From NCBI GenBank assembly GCA_037447655.1, contig JBBHKE010002645.1, forward strand, positions 64,001 to 91,930: a stretch of DNA of 27,930 nt, given 5' to 3'. The notes beneath the pieces were generated by a model, which was not told the origin of the DNA, did not search any database, and saw only the letters and a list, made by a program, of their open reading frames with translations. How positions within the stretch are numbered: the stretch's first letter is position 1; each line of letters begins with the position of its first letter. Below, piece after piece: positions 17,541-27,930 of this stretch. Made by a program: the position numbers and the translations under genes. Source of the DNA: Zygnema cylindricum (taxonomy: Eukaryota; Streptophyta; Zygnematophyceae; Zygnematales; Zygnemataceae).

Positions 17541-18425
17541 TGTCATGCCGCAAGACGTCGGCGAATAATATAGTGGATTCTTATACTAATTGGGGTACAA
17601 GAAAATATTACAGGTCGGTGGCGGAATGTTCAGTTGAAGATACAGACGGAACTGAGGTCGTACCATATTATTGTCATGAAATCAGATTGCGGTACGACAT
17701 TGGATTTCGCGAATTCGAACGGCCCCAAGCTTGACATCTTATGGACTCAAACGGTTACATACCTGACACATGTCCAAGTCGTGAACCCTCGGAGGTTCAT
17801 GCATTATTTTTGTAGCGTAGGGAGGGTTTTCATCCTCGAGGTGTAGATGTAAGGCTTCCCGAGGCGACCACGTAGCCGCCACCTCTAGAAACTAGTAGCG
17901 TTTGTACATAGAAAGCTGCTTACCCATAAACATATAGAAATTAGTGTAGATGTACGATAGGCGACATCATAGGATAGAGGCCATATGGCCGCGTAGGATT
18001 AGTTGCAAATTACAACACGGAATCCAACATTGGAGAGTTGTCGTTTTCTGGCAATCTACATTGTTGGGATTTGTCTAACCTCTTTTTGGTTTTCAGTTAG
18101 CATTCCTCTGCAGGATATTTAGTATAGGTTGGTTGTTAAGTTAGGGTTTCTCTTTCTGGATCCTTAGTCTTTGGCTAGCGTTGTCTTTGAGCTTTCCTGA
18201 GCTCTCTTTTTTGTACTAAGTCCTTACCTAATCTATCGGCGTAAGCCAACTTGATGTTGTATTTTTATTTGTTTGTTTGTTTTCTTGAGCCGATTCATTA
18301 ATATTTCTGATGTTATATATTTTTTGCCCTCTGGTTTTGGCATACTTATGTGCGGTCCATACATCATGGCAACGCTAATTGGGAGTGATGTATGTCATTT
18401 CACGGTTGTATGCTCATGCACGACA
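17541..18425 (+). repeat. LTR of the second gypsy copy (inferred)
   Basis: 885 bp, TGTCATGCCG to GCACGACA. The left about 375 bp and right about 175 bp match 14768-15592. The centre (about 17920-18250) is unrelated to that of copy 1, so the two LTRs belong to different subfamilies or one has been recombined. Confidence 0.62.
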
Positions 18426-19499
18426 TCGTACACACCTATTTTAATGTAGCAATGATAATACGGTATGAGGCGTACGTAATTTGGGGGAATTAAATGTACT
18501 AGTAAAATTAATGGACTAATTGAGTGGCGCGGAATGCGCTAGGAAATGGACGACGGATCGCGAAGCGATCCGACGATTAGTAATCGAAATGTTTTAAAAT
18601 AATATGCCGGCCGTATGGAATCTTATGCGATAGAAGACATTTATCGCAAATGACGTGTACCTTATATGTGACACGCTGGATTTATTTCAAAAGACGCGAT
18701 TACAGTACGGTTGATTTGGATGACATGACATCGTTTCACTGAGTGACTCAGCATACAATTGTGTTAGATTGCGTGTACTTGTAAATATTTGAAACAACAA
18801 TGGTTTGTCTTTATGTGTATTAGTTATTTGTGTATATTTACTCATTCTGACAATATATAGAAGTATTCTGGTATACTAACATTAATAGACGTAGCTGGTA
18901 ATTAGTGTACGATTGGTATGCCACTGTATAATCAGTAGTGAGCCTGAGGTATAAATTATAGGACTTAGTTTATTCTCATCATCACAGTCAAGTTTATCAA
19001 ACCAATGGCAAACTATACTCTGCATCTTTGACCTGTTGCTGTGATCACCTTGTTGGTGCTTTCATGTGACACTTTGTGAAGTTATTCTATGATATAGGAT
19101 AATTACGTGTGTGCAGTTTCATTCTATTCTGTTATCTGCGTTAGATTCTGTGTGAGGTCTAAGTGGTTAGTTTGTGAAGTTGACTGCTAATTTTGTGTAA
19201 CTCTGGAGCTTATATCTTCTAGATTCCTTGGTGGATTTGGCTGTGACTTTGGGAGCTTACAATGTCTATAGTATAATGCCTATTGGTGCAGTTTGAGGGT
19301 ATTCTATTTATTTTGGAGTTATCTGTGCTGTCTAAAACACAGCTGTTTGAGGGGTAGTCTGTGGTGCTTCCGAAAGTAGTCCATGGTTGAAATAGGGTAT
19401 AGACAACACACCAAAGATGCGTTGGCGATATAAAGTCGACATGAGAGTTGGAGAAGGGATGCCATGTCCTCCAACTTCAAAAGATCGTCGAGCGCATTC
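18426..19499. other. About 1.1 kb without a gene
   Basis: AT-rich, no supportable ORF and no similarity to the elements around it. The only clear structure is a hairpin at 18554-18572 (CGGATCGC-GAA-GCGATCCG) with a second small one right after it (CGATTAGTAATCG, 18574-18586). Confidence 0.5.
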
Positions 19500-21880
19500 A
19501 CGTAAAAAGTTAAATGAATAGACCTAAGGTCCCAAAGATCCCCATGGCAAATTGTGTAAAATTATCGTTTGGGTCTCGGTGCGCGTAATCACGTTCTTTG
19601 GGGGTCGTTGCACCCCGAGCCGCAACACGGCATGTAATACTACACGTGAGGAAACATAGGTTCCCATAGGGTTTGTGACTACGTCACGTAATGTTCGCGC
19701 CGCTTCATGTAAAAACAGAAGATTCACACAAGGGCCACGTGTACCTCGAGATTGAGAACGTAACAGGAGTACATGTGACACCTCGCGTTTGACTGTGTAT
19801 CCAGCTTCATAACCCACGACAACGATTGCATCCCGAACCATGTCATGTGTTGTTGACCGCTGCCCACCATGTGAGCAACCAAGCAAATGGACCTCATGTT
19901 CGTCTATAAAACTGCAAATGAAACAGGATTGCGCAAACGATAATGGTGCGGAAAACTAAGTCGTAAGCGATGCTCAACATAAAAGTTGAGGAGAAGATAA
20001 ACAAAGGGAAGTGATAATTGATGTAGTAACAAGCCAAGCTCCGACTTTAGGCCCCGAACAAGACCATATTCGATTTCGCGCTTCAACCATAGGGAGCGCA
20101 TGAAGTTTATCCTTGAAAACTTCGAGGGTTACCTTCTTGGCAATATGTTGTTTCACACGTAAATGAATTATAGTGATGAGGGAAGAGAAAGCGATAACTT
20201 CAGCTTGAACCTCAAGTGGTAAAAGTGCTCGAGTGGATGATTGCGTCTTTTGGAATGAAAACAAGCCCTTGTGGACGTGAGAGACCACACGAGCTAAATT
20301 AGGAATATTGTCCACTAAAAACCTTGAAGTAATAATAGGTGTTGCCAAAGCCCAACTCCCCTAGTAAGCGGCTAACGCCAAGACCACTGTAGAGTGCAAA
20401 CTAAGACCCCCGCAAGAGGTTGGTAGAGCTGCTTCTATGAGGGTGAGTAGTCCTTTTGGGCGATTGAAAATACCATGGTCGACAAGTTGATGTAGAATGT
20501 CAAAGGGGCTCACATCAAATTCGAAAATGGAGGACTAGAAAAAAAAGTTGGGGGGTAAAGTGCGGGCGAAGTACAATGGGCGTCGGGCAAAACAACGTGT
20601 TAAGATAGCAAATGCCACTTGTGAATGCGTAAGTTTGGCAAGGTCCTCACATTGAGAAAGGTCATCCAACAAGGCGCCTTTACCAAACTGGTAAACAAAA
20701 GCAGGTGCTCCGATAGGTGAACATAAAGCCCTTATACGTTATTGAGGAGTGAAAAAGTGAAATTTGAAGGGCGAGAGAAATTTAGTGGGAGGCTCGTTGG
20801 GCTCCATGCGACCCATTTAGCAAAGTTTGAGGAAAGGTATATCTTGGAAAATTGTTATACAAAATGGTGAAAGGCAGAAACAACTTGGTCCAACGAGCCT
20901 ATGATACGAGTCTCATCAACAACAAAAGGGAACAAACAACTTAGAAAAGACGTAGCCGATGCACTTAGAGCCTGTAAGTGAGCGAGAGCAAATAAAAGGG
21001 CTCCGATGGTCGCCTTCACGAGTACTAGTTACTGATTCCAAAGTGGTAACATCCCCCAATGGCCCCCCGATGGGATAAAGTAAGGGGCTAGGTTTGGAGT
21101 AAAACGCACATACAAAAGGGAAAATTTCGTTAATAGGAGACGGTGGTGTCGGAGTTCACGAAAAATGGAGTTGAGATCAACGGTGTTTAAGGCATTGGCA
21201 ATGTCAATTTGGAGAACCACCCAATCCGGGTGCAAGTCAAGAATCGCCCATAAACCGTGGACTAACACCTCACAACCCCCTCGTATTGTAGCACCAAATT
21301 GATGTGGGGTAAAATGATTTTGGAAAGCTCCTTGAGGTTGTAAACACATTGACCCCGCCATGGGACGATGTAAGACTTCCCCCTCAGCAATCGGTTGAAC
21401 ACGACCAACTGGCTTTGAGATAGCGGCAAGACGAGCCACTGCCAAGAGTGGGACTATAGTTAGTGGCACAAGGCCTCGAGCCGATTGAGAAGCCACCTTG
21501 AGCAACAAATTAGAACCTTTGTGGTGGATTTTTGGAGGGAAAAGATTGTGAAAAGCTCATATACCATTCCCGAGGGTTTTCCCACTAGTAGGTGATAGGA
21601 CTTAACTATAGCTTTAGCAAAGGTGTCTTGGTCGAGGTAAAAGGGTCAAAGGGTCAAAGGGTCAAAGGGTCAAAGGTTCATATGAATCAACAAACGGCAA
21701 CAAGTCATTGGGTGCCACGGGGTGAAGGTCTCGGAGGGCTTCTGTTGACGTTGTTGTTGGGGACGGTGTGAAAGGTCGTAGTGTAGGGCACCACGAGAGA
21801 GCTCGCGTCACATGCGGGCCGTAGAGTCAGCAAGTGGAGCGCCTAGGTGGCGTCACAGCAAAAGAAACGTTGACGCGAAT
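19500..21880 (-). pseudogene. Decayed non-LTR retrotransposon reverse transcriptase
   Basis: Read on the minus strand from about 21880 down. Conserved blocks are a fingers/palm part at 21508-21029 (HQFGATIRGGCEVLVHG and LQIDIANALNTVD, the first catalytic Asp block), a damaged Gln-Gly-Asp-Pro-like block (about 21022-20999), a catalytic box reading VDETRI near 20920 where Asp-Asp is expected, then segments at 20348-19974 (ARNRIWSCSGPKVGAWL). The C-terminal part (19886-19524) has GGQRSTTHDMVRDA and ARTLRDVVTNP, resembling the zinc-finger plus restriction-like endonuclease tail of RLE-type non-LTR elements. Frame changes and stops are frequent throughout. I recognise the family as recurring plant RT-like sequences; its exact clade is uncertain. 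Confidence 0.7.
21640..21679. repeat. 8-bp tandem repeat
   Basis: Five units of AAAGGGTC, the last with one change (AAAGGTTC). Confidence 0.9.
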
Positions 21881-22560
21881 AGCGATTCACGGTGTTACTT
21901 TACCGACCACGTCTCTTTGAGGCACTGCTGTATGTATATGCTACAGTACAGTACAGTACATGCTGTTCCGTACTCTACCACGTCGTAGCGCTGTACGCCT
22001 GTACGTTTGCTGATTATTGACAAAAATAACTGGTTCAAAAATAAAGGGATGGGATTGCACATATATATGACTCCCAATGGATGGCTGATGTTGAAGCCCT
22101 AACATTTGGAGCATACTGAACCCGGAGGACATTCTCCCGATGTCGAGCGGACGCTTTCGGAACGCAACGTTTTGTTGCTTCCAAAAGTTTCGTGGTACCT
22201 ACGTGGCAACTGCATAAGCACATCTCCAGGAAACTGTCATAGGTTCATTGCCTGGCTCTTCACTCTGGAGTCTGGATGGCCTTCCAGGAATCAGCTCCCT
22301 GACATATTCAATCCATGGCTTTCAGCGCCTGTGATTTACATTCCACGTGGAATCTTCGTGGAGATTCCATTGAGCTGCAGGTAACTAGAATGTCGTACGG
22401 ATTATCTATAGAATAGAAAGTGATTTTGTTTGTGATGTGAATTTGTGTTGAGAAGACAAATGCTTCAGCAACAGGACTGACAAGGGAGCTGCTCTCTGGA
22501 GAGCAGCGCGGTTTGGGAAAGAAGGAAAGTCTTTGAAGAAGACTCCAGCTAGTTAGCCTG
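21881..22560. other. Intergenic DNA with short tandem words
   Basis: No gene supported. Contains four units of TACAG/ACAGT (about 21942-21960) and a palindromic TTCCACGTGGAA (about 22341-22352). Open stretches on both strands have no recognisable content. Confidence 0.45.
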
Positions 22561-22594
22561 TCTCTCTCCCCCCCCCCCCTCTCTCTCTCTCTCT

Positions 22595-22644
<50 letters not shown>

Positions 22645-22795
22645 TCTCTATCTATCTCTGTCTCTCCCTCTCTCTCACACTCTCACTCGCCCTTTCTCTC
22701 ACTCCCTCACTCTCTCTCTCGCGCGCGCCCCGACCATCTCCCTCTCCTCTCCCTCGCTCCCACCACTCCCTCTCCCTCTCCCTCCTGACCTACCC
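22561..22795. repeat. CT-rich microsatellite tract
   Basis: About 235 bp of almost pure pyrimidine on the plus strand: C-runs, (CT)n and CTCC words, with a short GCGCGCGC at about 22720. Confidence 0.92.
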
Positions 22796-23856
22796 TCATT
22801 AAAATAAACATTTCATTAATACCATAACTTTAAAAAGTCAGTCGCCAAAATTATTGGGGGTGTCGAAAAATCCTTTCACCCCAGGATTATTCTCATTCTT
22901 TTCTGAAGACAAACTTGACCTTTTCCATCCTTCTCTTCATTCAATTCATTCTTTTGTTTGTCTGGCGCATGATGAACTTCCTGTTTCTTTTCTCGTATCT
23001 TGACCCATCTCCCCTCCTTCTTCTTGAGGCCGTTCAGTCCTTCGAATTTGTTTGATTTTCACCTCAACGACCACATGCTCACATTGGGTCGTAAGCTGTG
23101 GGAATAAAGCTGTTTGTCACGTCCTATGAGGAGAGGGATGTGTCAGCTGACGCTGCCCTGTAATTATTCGCGAGAGGGGAAACTCCCTGTAGGGACCTTT
23201 TCATGCTTACTATTTGGAGAAAAACACAATCACTCATGTGTACAACAAGACAGTGGGAAGAGGAAAAACAAACAGCTTCCAGACAGAACGTAGAAAATTA
23301 CCATGGTATTTGCCCTGAAATAAAGGAAGTGACACAAACCGTAGAGATTCTCTTGCAAGGTGGATTGTTTACAATCCTAACTACCTCCTAAGCTATAATC
23401 AAATGTAAAATTCAATGCAATTATATGTTTTCAAATGACGTCCAAAATTTTAACCAACAAAATTTCTCGATTTTTCCAACTTTTGCGACCCTCTCCTTTC
23501 TGAGCTCTTTCACGAGTATTTCATCTTTTGACTTCTTTCAACCGTTCGAAGTATTGACTTCTTGCAACTCCACAATTTTTCTTTTGCATTTCTTACTATT
23601 ATGCGCCTTAACTATCTTAAACCCTTCGGCCTCTTTCAACCATTTCATCCCTATTAACTTTCTAACCCTTTTAACTCTTCCATTTATTTTTATTTATTTT
23701 TTTCATTTTGGCTCTTCTGGATCTTCTTCTTCTTCTCTTCTTCCTCGTCTACCAATATTCAACATTTCTCTTCGCTCTTCTTCGAGTTTCCAGAAAAGCG
23801 AAACACATCCACATTTGCCACATGGCAGTCTAAGAACCATTCCTTCGAACAAAGCC
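22796..23856 (+). other. Upstream region of NDC1
   Basis: No separate gene seen. From 23425 a pyrimidine-rich Phe/Ser/Leu frame is open and in phase with NDC1, but its composition is that of low-complexity DNA, so I treat it as promoter and 5' leader. The transcription start is not evident. Confidence 0.45.
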
Positions 23857-24246
23857 ATGGCCGTAGCCTGTTTGAATAGATCGAGTCTTTGGAAAACTTT
23901 CCTTGGAAAAACCTCTCTTCAGTCACAGTTGAATACAACAAAATTACGGACACAAAAATACAAGGTTGGAGTTAGGGAAGTTTTCGAGGTATCTGCAAGG
24001 GAAAAGGACAATATAAGGATATTTGCAGTAGCAGCTGAGAGCAGTAATTTGAGCAAGGAGAAGGAGAGCTTCAAATGGCCTGATTCTAAGGTGACTTCTG
24101 AGTTCTCCTTGTCCAAGAAGCACATTGTCTCTTGCTTAAATTCACTTGTTCTTTTAATAGGACATAATACCAGTTTTATTGCAGCTGTTTCAAATGCAGA
24201 ATTGAGTCTTGGAAGAGTAAAGAAAGAGATTGATCCAGTTGGGAAA
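23857..24246 (+). CDS. NDC1: NDC1 exon 1 (transit peptide)
   Basis: 130 codons ending in Gly-Lys at the donor GTATGG. A second donor five bases on (GTAAGA) has a better consensus but would create a stop on joining to exon 2, so the first is preferred. The open frame itself runs to 24255. This exon is the least conserved part of the protein. Confidence 0.75.
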
Positions 24247-27200
24247 GTATGGTAAGAGACGGTGAAACAAGTTGTTAAATAAAAGTCGGAATATGTGAAG
24301 TTTATATGTGGACTTTTGCGTCTTTATGCATGACTGCTACAAGAATTATGGGTCATCATTGAAACCCGTCCCATGGGAAATCAGAACACGAATGTGCGGA
24401 TGACAACTCGTGCTAGACATTTTCCAGACCTCGTGAAAAATGGTATCTGATTTGGAGACAAATTTGTGTATGAAAATACCCTGAGTTGGCACCACTTGTC
24501 TGTTAGTGCACCGTGCACCGCATAGAAAACTCTATTGGAGAAGGATGGATGTGAGAGGCCTGAAGGCGGTGAAGTGAGTGAGGTTGTTTTGAGAGATAAC
24601 TATGCGTTACATTCATATGAGAAGCTTTCAAAATGTGACGATTTTATCGCCGTCTGACATGTGCTTCTCCTTAGAAAGACAGTTATTTTTTCTTAGGAAA
24701 AAACAATCTGTGGTTCAACTACAACATCAATCATTAACCTTGTCTTAAGTACGGTGATGTGACGTCAACAGAAGATTTCAAAGGGGAAAGGTTTTAAATA
24801 TTATAATGTCAACGGTTATTTGGTGGTTGAACAGTGTAGAAACTAAATATAAACAGAGTTTGGTAGTTTCAAAACGCTTTGAGCAAACACTGATGGCACG
24901 GACATATTGTCAAGCATTTGGTTTTCTTTCACTGTTTTTCTCGTTTTCAGCCTCTGTGTTGGGAACCGTTTTTTTTTTTTGGTTGTGTTTGGGAAGTACA
25001 GAGACCTCGAATCTGCGTTTTGGGAGGAGGTTTTGGAGGTCTCTATACAGCTCTCCGTTTGGAGTCTCTCATTTGGCAACCTGACAAGCGCCCACAAGTA
25101 CTTATCCAATTTCTTTTTGTAATCTTATTTATAATCCTTATGTTTCAACGTCAAGTGTGCCTCATACAATGAATATAGATTTATTGACTGCAAATTTTGT
25201 TCATACAATGAGGTTCTTATCTAAATTCCTTCTTTCTGTGGTGCTAGGTTATGTTCAGCACCCTTATTCAATGAAAAGTAAAGCTTAAAATGTGTTGCTT
25301 TTGTAATAGATTTCAAACAAGTAAATGACTAAAATGAGGTGGATATCTTATTCATATTAGATTCGAAAAAGGGGAGGACTTGGAGTTGAACTAACTGAAT
25401 TGATCTTCTTTGTTTGTATGCGTATGGAAATTGAGGACCGAGCACCGTAGTTTATTTTCTGGCAAATCTCGGAGATGTTTATTGTAAAATTGTTGATATT
25501 ATGCTAAATGTGAGATATGAATAATTTGTGAGTCCCTTTTGATATTCTAGGTTGTGGTGGTGGACCAATCAGATCGCTTTGTTTTCAAGCCTCTCTTATA
25601 TGAGATCATTTCAAAAGGTAATATCTATCTCTTACTTCCTGTCTTTCTGTTCTGTGTCCTATCCTCTGTTCTCCCTTCTCCTTTCATTTCTTTTCATTTC
25701 ATCCTGCCCTGCCTCCTCTTTTCCTTTTTACCTACTTTTTCCTTTTTTTCTTCCTCCTTGTCCCCCTATCAGTTTTAATTGTGATGGTGAAACATGGATT
25801 ACAGGGAAAGTTGAACTGCTTGATTTTTTGAAAGAGAATTAAAGGGAATTTTTTACTTGCAGAAAGTTTGAAGTCACGGAAAAGTTTATTGACAAGTTTG
25901 ATTTGTTTTTTTTAAATCTGAACTTCCATTTCCTTCTTATAGCTCTCCCTTTCGCTTTTGCTTATGCTTTTCTCCCTCCCTCCCTCACTCCCTCTGTCCC
26001 TCCGTCTCGCCTTCCCTTCCTCCCTCCCTCTCTCTTCCTCTCTCCCCTCCCTCTCCCCCCTCCCCGCGTCTGTTTTCTCTTTCTTTTTTCTTGAAACCTT
26101 GTCCCATCCCTTGCAGTCGGCATTCCTGCGAACGTTATTTGATTCTCTATAGTTCTTGAGTCCATAGTTTCACGCTCAAAACTGGGAGCTGTTTATAAAT
26201 CTCCTCGAATGGTCACTTCTTTTTCAGAAACTTGCATTCTTTTTAACAGAATTTTTTTTTACTGCATTTCCTCCAGAGGTTGAGGAGTGGGAAATAGCTC
26301 CCCGTTTCACTGAACTATTGGCGGGAACGGAGGCTCAGTTTGTCCGTGGAACTGTGAAGGAGGTTTTTCCCGGACAAGAACCTCGGGTGGTCCTTGACAG
26401 TGGTTTAGAGCTTCACTATGATTGGTGACTTTGTCAACCTTTTCCATATATTTGTGTCATTTCGGCTTTTTTTATCATTTTTTTGAAGGCTAACTTATGT
26501 CCATTCAGACTTAATAATGTTCTTCTCGTTATTTGTCACCGTTTTTAGTGTGGCTTTTGTAGACAAGTTCGTCTTTCTGGAATCTGGTGTCCCTCCTCGG
26601 GGAAGATGTTTTCACGCCCGATAAACGGATAAAAGGTTTCCGTTTTTCGGTATTGACAATTGAATTGACTCGATTGACACAGTATTCTTCTATTTTAATG
26701 TGATTTCGACTATTTGACAATGATATCATGATATCATTACGACTCACAAACATTTGTATTAAATAATGCAAAGAAAACCAGAGTTTTGGAAAGGGAAGGT
26801 GTCTTGTACTTTTGAAGTAATATTTTGAAACCTGATATGGATAACATGTGCCATTTTACTTTCTGTGGTTTTATATCCACATTTTCTGGGAAGATTTGAT
26901 GGTATTTTCTTGCATAAGTGAGGTTACCTTCTGCAAATCCAGTTAACGTGCATATTTCAATGTGGAACTTAATTCGCTGTCATTTTCTAAATGAATTGTG
27001 ATGTTACTTTTTAATAATTTCTATTGGCCCACGCTGTTCTTCATCAAGAAGTCTTTATTTAGTGTGGCTGTGACATTTCGCTTTACTGTACAGTTTTTCC
27101 TTTTTTTTCCTTAGAATTTCCTTTTTTTCATTTCCTTGTTTTGTAATTTTGTTGAATTTTCCTGATTATGAGTTTTCCAGGCTTGTTCTCTCTCTTGGAG

Positions 27201-27881
27201 CCGAGGTTCGAAAAGAAATGGTTCCCGGAGCAAAAGAATACGCCCAAGCTTTTTGCACTCTGGAAGATGCCTTGGTAGGTGGTTTTCTAATCTCTCCTTG
27301 TAAGCTTTTGCAAAACCTTAATATTTCCTATTTGTATATTTCATGTTTTCCATTTACATTCATATTTTATATTTATATTTTATGACTTGTAATTTATATC
27401 TTTTACTTGTCGTTTGATATTTGATACTTGGTATTTTATGATAGTATCCTGTATTGTAGATTGCTGTAAATCCAGTCTGTTGACTCGAAGTGATGTACTT
27501 TCTGTGTAAGAAACACAAATATTTGCAGCGTGTTAGTTCTTTTCTACTTCCAAAAAAATTCTTGCAACTTTTGTTCTTTTTTCATGAAAGGGAAGAAGAA
27601 TAAAAGGTTAAGTGATTCCCAGATGGGCAAAGAATCTTTAAAACAACAAAAGAGAACGAACTTGTGGATAAATAAACCTTTTTCTTTGTCAAATTTGCGC
27701 TGAACTGAGCTTTATTAAAGAAGTTTATTATCACATTGTAGTCTTCCACTCTTCCATGGTTTTCAACAAACAAAAAATTCAAAACCTCATTCCACAGAAG
27801 TTGCATGCTGTATCTCTTCACATGCCGTTGTCCTCTCCCAATCCCATTTTTCTTCCTTCTCCTTGGCCTTCATCTTCCCAC

Positions 27882-27930
<49 letters not shown>
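23857..27930 (+). CDS. NDC1: Type II NAD(P)H dehydrogenase C1, plastidic; exons 1-5, runs off right edge
   Basis: NDC1 is a single-chain FAD enzyme of plastoglobules that reduces plastoquinone and other prenylquinones with NAD(P)H and is needed for phylloquinone synthesis (known for Arabidopsis). Exons, by GT-AG sites and frame: 23857-24246, 25002-25097, 25551-25617, 26277-26424, 27181-27274. They join in phase 0, 0, 1 and 0 with no stop, giving 265 codons; exon 5 ends in phase 0. The N-terminus (MAVACLNRSSLWKTF) is Ser/Thr/Lys-rich, as in a chloroplast transit peptide. Exon 2 carries the FAD-binding loop ICVLGGGFGGLYTALRLE. Exon 3 has DQSDRFVFKPLLYE, exon 4 EVEEWEIAPRFTELL and exon 5 LVLSLGAE and PGAKEYAQAFCTLEDAL, all typical of NDC1. 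The NAD(P)H-binding half should lie to the right. The start at 23857 is chosen over the in-frame ATG at 23425, whose product would begin with low-complexity sequence. Confidence 0.9.
25002..25097 (+). CDS. NDC1: NDC1 exon 2 (FAD-binding loop)
   Basis: 32 codons between acceptor TACAG and donor GTACTT, phase 0 at both ends. Contains Gly-Gly-Gly-Phe-Gly-Gly. A T-run at 24970-24980 lies upstream of the acceptor. Confidence 0.9.
25551..25617 (+). CDS. NDC1: NDC1 exon 3
   Basis: 67 bases, acceptor TTCTAG, donor GTAATA. Encodes VVVVDQSDRFVFKPLLYEII; the first base of a Glu codon is left at the end. Confidence 0.9.
25960..26075. repeat. CCCT/CTTCC-rich tract in intron 3
   Basis: About 115 bp of pyrimidine-rich low complexity inside the intron 25618-26276. 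It gives long but meaningless Pro/Ser/Leu frames. Confidence 0.85.
26277..26424 (+). CDS. NDC1: NDC1 exon 4
   Basis: 148 bases, acceptor CTCCAG, donor GTGACT. It begins by completing Glu and ends with two bases of Trp (HYDW motif across the junction). Confidence 0.9.
27181..27274 (+). CDS. NDC1: NDC1 exon 5
   Basis: 94 bases, acceptor TTCCAG, donor GTAGGT. Encodes LVLSLGAEVRKEMVPGAKEY and a FCTLEDAL end. Intron 5 fills the rest of the window. Confidence 0.9.
27882..27930. repeat. (CT)n microsatellite in intron 5
   Basis: Pure CT dinucleotide to the right edge. A repeat of this kind often ends an assembly contig. Confidence 0.93.

Larger units (their letters stand above)
16802..18425 (+). 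mobile_element. Second gypsy copy, 5'-truncated (integrase tail, PHD, LTR)
   Basis: Similarity to the first copy begins at 16802 (matching about 14028) exactly where the copia LTR ends, and runs to 18425. It contains the integrase C-terminus, the PHD finger, the internal repeat and an LTR. The missing upstream part was either removed when the copia LTR region rearranged or lies elsewhere. Confidence 0.85.

Noticed and set aside
22106-22384. 92-codon ORF upstream of the CT tract
   Set aside because: No recognisable domain and no support from context; length is within chance for this DNA.
23425-23856. N-terminal extension of NDC1 from the ATG at 23425
   Set aside because: In frame and open, but it encodes Phe/Ser/Leu low complexity from pyrimidine-rich DNA. 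The ATG at 23857 gives a normal plastid transit peptide.
25960-26165. Pro/Ser/Leu-rich ORFs in NDC1 intron 3
   Set aside because: Products of CCCT-type low-complexity DNA lying between well supported splice sites.

Overview
The window is plant nuclear DNA. Two things place it: the right end carries the first five exons of a plastid-targeted type II NAD(P)H dehydrogenase (NDC1), and most of the rest is plant-type LTR retrotransposon sequence. Introns of about 0.45-0.76 kb, CT microsatellites and dense nested insertion suggest a repeat-rich streptophyte genome. I cannot name the species from sequence alone.

Left end, 1-7203: two Ty1/copia elements of one family, head to head. The minus-strand element (complement of 1-2553) runs off the left edge. 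Its LTR is followed by a Gag-protease frame open for 512 codons, with no stop, to base 1. The plus-strand element (2788-7203) is complete: two ~1.2 kb LTRs, a 5-bp target duplication (ATTAC), a polypurine tract and a primer site. It has no pol; behind a UBN2-type Gag with a zinc knuckle it carries an unfamiliar charged tail of about 268 codons. Both elements have a primer site matching the anticodon arm of initiator tRNA-Met, which implies half-tRNA priming.

Middle, 2554-15592: the plus-strand copia sits inside a decayed Ty3/gypsy element, and the minus-strand copia probably does too. The gypsy order is Gag with two zinc knuckles - protease - C5 cytosine DNA methyltransferase - reverse transcriptase - RNase H - integrase - PHD finger - 3' LTR. 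All coding parts have stops or frameshifts, but the motifs are readable. A DNA methylation writer and a histone-reader fold in one retroelement is the most interesting content of the window. A second, 5'-truncated copy (16802-18425) repeats the integrase tail, PHD finger and LTR, and shows that the PHD finger was once in frame with the integrase. A truncated copia LTR (15761-16801, minus) lies between the two copies.

Right, 18426-27930: about 1 kb with no gene, then a heavily decayed minus-strand non-LTR reverse transcriptase relic (about 19500-21880), then non-coding DNA with a long CT tract, then NDC1 from 23857 running off the right edge. The transposon block and NDC1 look functionally unrelated; NDC1 is the only host gene I can support.
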